Shown here piece after piece: positions 61,187-64,000 of a stretch of DNA of 64,000 nt. The position numbers were made by a program, and so were the translations under genes. Under the pieces are notes generated by a model. The model was not told the DNA's origin and made no database searches. It saw only the letters and a program-made list of their open reading frames with translations. This DNA is from Tissierella sp. (GTDB lineage: Bacteria > Bacillota > Clostridia > Tissierellales > Tissierellaceae): positions 496,001 to 560,000 of the forward strand of contig NZ_JAVKTS010000001.1 in the NCBI RefSeq assembly GCF_031460495.1, given 5' to 3'. Within the stretch, counting starts at the first letter, position 1, and each line of letters starts with the position of its first letter.

Positions 61187-61561
61187 ATGTCTATAGAAGA
61201 TAAAAAGAATTATAATAATTTAGAATGCGGAGATATAATAAAAATTTGCTTTTCGCCATCAGAAGGACATGAGCAAAAAGGATATAGACCAGGTCTTGTT
61301 ATATCAGATCCCATTACTCAAAAAGAGTTAAATGGCCTAGTAACAGTGGTACCAATAACTAATTCAACTAGTACCTTCCTCACAAGAGTAAACTTAGATG
61401 AGTATAATCTCAAAACTAAAGGTGACATATTGATGGACCAAGTTAAGGTTTTAGATTTGAGTATTAGACAATTTGAATTCATAGAGAAAGCACCAAAAGC
61501 AGTGATTGGAAAATGTAATATTATATTTAATGCAATTTATGAAAAATTATTAAATTCATAA
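61187..61561 (+). CDS. mazF: MazF/PemK family toxin (endoribonuclease)
   Basis: 124 residues. Seen: CGDIIKICFSPSEGHEQKGYRPGLVIS (in parts; the GxEQxGxRPxLV signature with the catalytic arginine), VTVVPITNST (catalytic threonine/serine region) and ILMDQVKVLDLS. Family members cut single-stranded mRNA at short sequences. The start is the ATG at 61187 with AGAGTGG upstream. A longer frame overlapping mazE has no ribosome site. This placement leaves a 5-base gap, so translation is coupled. Confidence 0.93.
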   Translation: MSIEDKKNYNNLECGDIIKICFSPSEGHEQKGYRPGLVISDPITQKELNGLVTVVPITNSTSTFLTRVNLDEYNLKTKGDILMDQVKVLDLSIRQFEFIEKAPKAVIGKCNIIFNAIYEKLLNS

Positions 61562-61579
61562 GTGCTTAAATTAGTGTAA

Positions 61580-61612
61580 CAAGGTTAGCAATAGCTGGCC
61601 TTTTTTATTTGA
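61580..61612 (+). terminator. Terminator after mazF
   Basis: AAGGTTAGC / GCTGGCCTT stem with two G-T pairs, loop AATA, then TTTTTT. Confidence 0.75.
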
Positions 61613-61722
61613 ATTCTATTTTAACTTATTATTATAAAGTCTTATCAGGTGGGTATATAGTCAAAGAGAGCATAAATAATATGGAAATCTGGGGAGAATA
61701 ATCAACTAAAGGAGGAATTTTT

Positions 61723-62079
61723 ATGTTACAAAAGAGAAATATTGGCTTGGCAATTATATTTTCACTTCTCACTTGTGGATTATATAGTATTTATTGGTTC
61801 ATAAAGCTTACTGATGAAGCTAGCTATTTAAGTGGGGATAGATCTACATCTGGTGGTATGGCATTTTTGCTTACAATAGTTACTTGTGGGATTTATTTCT
61901 TCTTTTGGAATTATAAGATGGGTAAACTTATATACCAAGCTCAAGACAGGTCAGGGATAAGAGCTCAAGATAATTCTATTCTGTATTTGATACTAGCAAT
62001 TTTTCAACTAGGTATTGTTTCTTATTGTATTATGCAATCAGAAATCAATGGTATAATTCAATATGAATATAATAACTAA
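61723..62079 (+). CDS. DUF4234 domain-containing membrane protein
   Basis: 118 residues with three to four membrane helices. IGLAIIFSLLTCGLYSIYWFI and FLLTIVTCGIYFFFWNYKMG are two copies of the DUF4234 TCGxYxxYW repeat. Function unknown. AAGGAGG precedes the ATG. The next gene starts inside its last codons (17-base overlap), so they are co-translated. Confidence 0.87.
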   Translation: MLQKRNIGLAIIFSLLTCGLYSIYWFIKLTDEASYLSGDRSTSGGMAFLLTIVTCGIYFFFWNYKMGKLIYQAQDRSGIRAQDNSILYLILAIFQLGIVSYCIMQSEINGIIQYEYNN

Positions 62080-62443
62080 AAAAGATATTAAAATATTATT
62101 GCCAATTCTACTTATCCTGGGAATATTTGTATACTTTGCTGATCCTAGAAATGGACCTATATTTCCGTGCATATTCAATGAAATTACAGGACTTTATTGT
62201 CCAGGCTGCGGAATGACAAGAGCAGTAAATTCCATTCTTAGATTCGATTTTTATCAAGCTCTGAGGTATAATGCCCTTATATTTATGATTCCACCAATGT
62301 TTGTAGCTTATTATCTATTAGAGGGTAGTAAGTATAAAAAACTATCAAAGGCTATAATAATTCTAATGATAATTATAGCTTTAGGATATGGACTCATTAG
62401 AAATACAGAGATTTTTAGTTATTTAGCACCAGTTAATATTTGA
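62063..62443 (+). CDS. DUF2752 domain-containing membrane protein
   Basis: 126 residues with three membrane helices. CIFNEITGLYCPGCGMTRAV, with its CPGCGxTRA core, is the DUF2752 signature, and FYQALRYNALIF continues it. The two cysteines could bind metal or form a disulfide. Function unknown. It has no strong ribosome site of its own and overlaps the DUF4234 gene by 17 bases, so it depends on translational coupling. Pairing of DUF4234-like and DUF2752 genes is frequent in Firmicutes. Confidence 0.88.
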   Translation: MNIITKKDIKILLPILLILGIFVYFADPRNGPIFPCIFNEITGLYCPGCGMTRAVNSILRFDFYQALRYNALIFMIPPMFVAYYLLEGSKYKKLSKAIIILMIIIALGYGLIRNTEIFSYLAPVNI

Positions 62444-62502
62444 TTTAGGCAGTAAAAAGAAATGTCAACTATTATAAGGAAGTTCAAATTTATATGTAAA
62501 GG

Positions 62503-63093
62503 ATGATAGTCATAAAAAAAGAAAAACTACTTAGATATATTAAAGAGAGTCCGGTGACTTTTACCTTTTTATTGATAATTATTATTTATTTTATAGTAAT
62601 TAGTTTAAATGGTGGCACCAATGATATAGAGACCTTAGTTAGATTTGGAGCCTTTTTCCCTCCCTTTATTTTCAAGTATAATCAATACTATAGGTTTATT
62701 ACTTCGATTTTTATTCATATAGGCATCAGCCACTTGTTTTTTAATGGATATGCTCTCTATGTATTTGGAACACAAATAGAAAGATTTTTAGGTAAGAAAA
62801 AATACATACTTTTTTTCTTGTTAACGGGCTTGATGGGAAATATAACTACTTATATTTTTAACCCTATTTCTGTATCAGCTGGAGCATCAGGAAGCTTATT
62901 TGGGATATTTGGAGCATTTATATATCTAATTCACCGTCACAAAGAAATGATAACCCCTGAAGGAAGAAAGAGTATCATATCAATGATAGGAATAAATTTA
63001 GTACTTACAATACTTGTGCCAAGTATTAGTATTACTGCCCATCTTGGAGGGCTTATAGCGGGATATATACTTTCTTATGTATTTATTAAATAG
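62503..63093 (+). CDS. Rhomboid family intramembrane serine protease
   Basis: 196 residues with six to seven membrane helices. Seen: FITSIFIHIGISHLFFNGYALY (in parts; HxxxxHxxxN region), the catalytic serine in GASGSLFG (Ser129) and the catalytic histidine in AHLGGLIAGY (His180). It cuts substrate proteins within the membrane. The ATG at 62503 directly follows AAGG, so the ribosome site is weak or too close, and the true start may differ slightly. It lies 59 bases after DUF2752 and 11 bases before the macrodomain gene, probably one operon. Confidence 0.92.
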   Translation: MIVIKKEKLLRYIKESPVTFTFLLIIIIYFIVISLNGGTNDIETLVRFGAFFPPFIFKYNQYYRFITSIFIHIGISHLFFNGYALYVFGTQIERFLGKKKYILFFLLTGLMGNITTYIFNPISVSAGASGSLFGIFGAFIYLIHRHKEMITPEGRKSIISMIGINLVLTILVPSISITAHLGGLIAGYILSYVFIK

Positions 63094-63104
63094 GGGGTGG
63101 TCAT

Positions 63105-64000
63105 ATGCCACTAGAGATAATCAGAAATGATATAACAAAAATGTCTGTTGATGCAATAGTCAATGCTGCAAATATGGAATTGAAAATTGGGGGCGGAGTA
63201 TGTGGCGCTATCTTTTCTGCAGCTGGTGCTGAAAAGTTACAAGATGAGTGTAGTAGCATTGGCTCATGTGATGTGGGTCAAGCTGTTGTTACAAATGGAT
63301 ATGACCTTGCTGCCAAGTACATAATCCATACAGTTGGTCCTATATGGCAAGGTGGTAATGAAAATGAAGCCCATCTATTGCGAAGCTGCTACATAAATTC
63401 TCTGAAACTTGGCTTAAAGTATAAATGCAAATCTATAGCTTTTCCTTTAATTTCATCTGGGATCTATAGCTATCCAAAGGATCAGGCCCTTCAAATTGCT
63501 GTTTCTACCATTGGAGAATTTTTATTGAAACATGAAATGCAAGTATATCTTGTAGTATATGATAAAAATGCCATTAGATTAAGTGAAAAGCTTTTTACAG
63601 GGATTAAGAGATATATTGATGATAATTATGTTGAAGAACATAAAAGCTTTAATCGTTCTAGGGAATTAGAGCAAACAGTACGATATCAACTTAAAAGAAT
63701 TGAAGAGAAAGATTTAGTATATAGTGAAGATTTTTATATGCCAACACCAGAGGTTAAACCTCAATTAAAGGATGTAATGGCAAAACTTGAAGAATCTTTT
63801 TCACAAATGCTACTTAGGATTATTGATGAAAGAGGAATGACTGATGTAGAAACCTATAAAAGAGCCAATATAGATCGTAGACTCTTTTCTAAGATACGAA
63901 GTGACAAAGATTATAATCCTAGCAAGGTAACTGCCATATCCTTTGCAATTGCACTAGGACTGAACTTAGATGAGACATTGGATTTACTAGGGAAGGCTGG
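63105..64000 (+). CDS. Macrodomain protein with C-terminal helical extension (3' end beyond the window)
   Basis: 298 codons from the ATG at 63105 without a stop. Residues ~1-160 are a macrodomain: IIRNDITKMSVDAIVNAAN, GGGVCGAIFSAAG and FPLISSGIYSYPKDQAL are the ADP-ribose-binding loops (VNAAN, GGGV, SSGIYGYP-type). Members remove ADP-ribose or O-acetyl-ADP-ribose. The extension (~175-298) is helical, and its end (RANIDRRLFSKIRSDKDYNPSKVTAI split, FAIALGLNLDETLDLLGKAG) resembles a small Xre-like helix-turn-helix fold. GGGGGTGG lies before the ATG, 11 bases after the rhomboid gene. Confidence 0.9.
   Translation, partial: MPLEIIRNDITKMSVDAIVNAANMELKIGGGVCGAIFSAAGAEKLQDECSSIGSCDVGQAVVTNGYDLAAKYIIHTVGPIWQGGNENEAHLLRSCYINSLKLGLKYKCKSIAFPLISSGIYSYPKDQALQIAVSTIGEFLLKHEMQVYLVVYDKNAIRLSEKLFTGIKRYIDDNYVEEHKSFNRSRELEQTVRYQLKRIEEKDLVYSEDFYMPTPEVKPQLKDVMAKLEESFSQMLLRIIDERGMTDVETYKRANIDRRLFSKIRSDKDYNPSKVTAISFAIALGLNLDETLDLLGKA

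Noticed and set aside
1-64000. CRISPR array, prophage, intact insertion sequence, rRNA or tRNA genes
   Set aside because: I saw no regularly spaced repeats, phage structural genes, transposase or conserved RNA sequences. Only short REP-like palindromes were found.

Overview
The window is AT-rich DNA from a low-GC, Gram-positive, endospore-forming anaerobe of the Clostridia. Evidence: an alpha/beta-type small acid-soluble spore protein at 49904-50086; S-layer homology (SLH) and 'stalk' (copper-amine-oxidase-N-like) surface domains; 2-hydroxyacyl-CoA dehydratase activase proteins; strong AGGAGG ribosome sites with frequent TTG starts; and many Rho-independent terminators. The mix (type 2 IPP isomerase, D-serine dehydratase, AraC regulators with GH39-like tails, an E1/E2/E3 2-oxoacid dehydrogenase operon) would fit a Tissierellales-like, amino-acid-using clostridium, but that placement is inference. 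No rRNA, tRNA, CRISPR array, prophage or intact transposase is visible. The region reads as chromosomal core and accessory DNA.

Layout. 1-7.8 kb: truncated CPBP protease, lipoprotein, DUF438/hemerythrin/PAS sensor, TDT transporter, YjiH-type GATE protein behind an overlapping upstream ORF, LCP cell-wall ligase plus type 2 IPP isomerase. 7.8-12.4 kb: DUF2207 membrane protein, then the lysine/diaminopimelate operon asd-dapA-dapB. 12.5-15.1 kb: a YtrA-type GntR repressor, ABC ATPase and two ABC-2 permeases behind a consensus promoter with a 13-bp inverted-repeat operator. 15.2-18.4 kb (minus): a class V aminotransferase/cysteine desulfurase paired with a DsrE-like protein, then D-serine dehydratase. 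18.5-22.4 kb: EamA transporter, GlnL-like response regulator, AGCS amino-acid symporter, TIM-barrel protein. 22.5-27.2 kb: bacteriohemerythrin, AraC regulator with GH39-like tail, MATE exporter whose ribosome site lies in a 15-bp hairpin, and an ECF S component. 27.2-31.5 kb (minus): a dehydratase-activase protein split into two overlapping genes.

31.5-38.4 kb: an AraC-kinase fusion followed by a four-gene response regulator/histidine kinase/ABC ATPase/FtsX permease module of Bce type. A copy of the 3' end of the flavin oxidoreductase gene at 38.5 kb survives at 31.55-31.62 kb, and REP-like palindrome sequence is present at 33.06 and 38.40 kb. 38.5-44.1 kb (minus): old yellow enzyme, M29 aminopeptidase, a second AraC/GH39-like regulator, two short-chain dehydrogenases. 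44.3-50.1 kb: TraX protein, an untracked 57-residue basic protein, surface and lipoproteins (stalk, ComEC-like nuclease/hydrolase with DUF3006 partner, SLH), a GGDEF gene remnant, and the spore protein.

50.2-55.0 kb (minus): pyruvate-dehydrogenase-type operon E1alpha-E1beta-E2-E3. 55.2-60.7 kb: chemoreceptor, small hypothetical, azoreductase, GNAT acetyltransferase, D,D-carboxypeptidase with stalk tail. 60.85-61.56 kb: a MazEF toxin-antitoxin pair with a perfect 11-bp inverted repeat over its -10. 61.7-64.0 kb: small membrane proteins (DUF4234, DUF2752), rhomboid protease, and a macrodomain protein running off the end. I found no large undescribed multi-gene system. The most interesting signals are small: a candidate SD-sequestering hairpin, an overlapping upstream ORF, operator palindromes, gene fossils, catalytically degenerate GH39-like regulator tails, and the macrodomain protein's helical tail.
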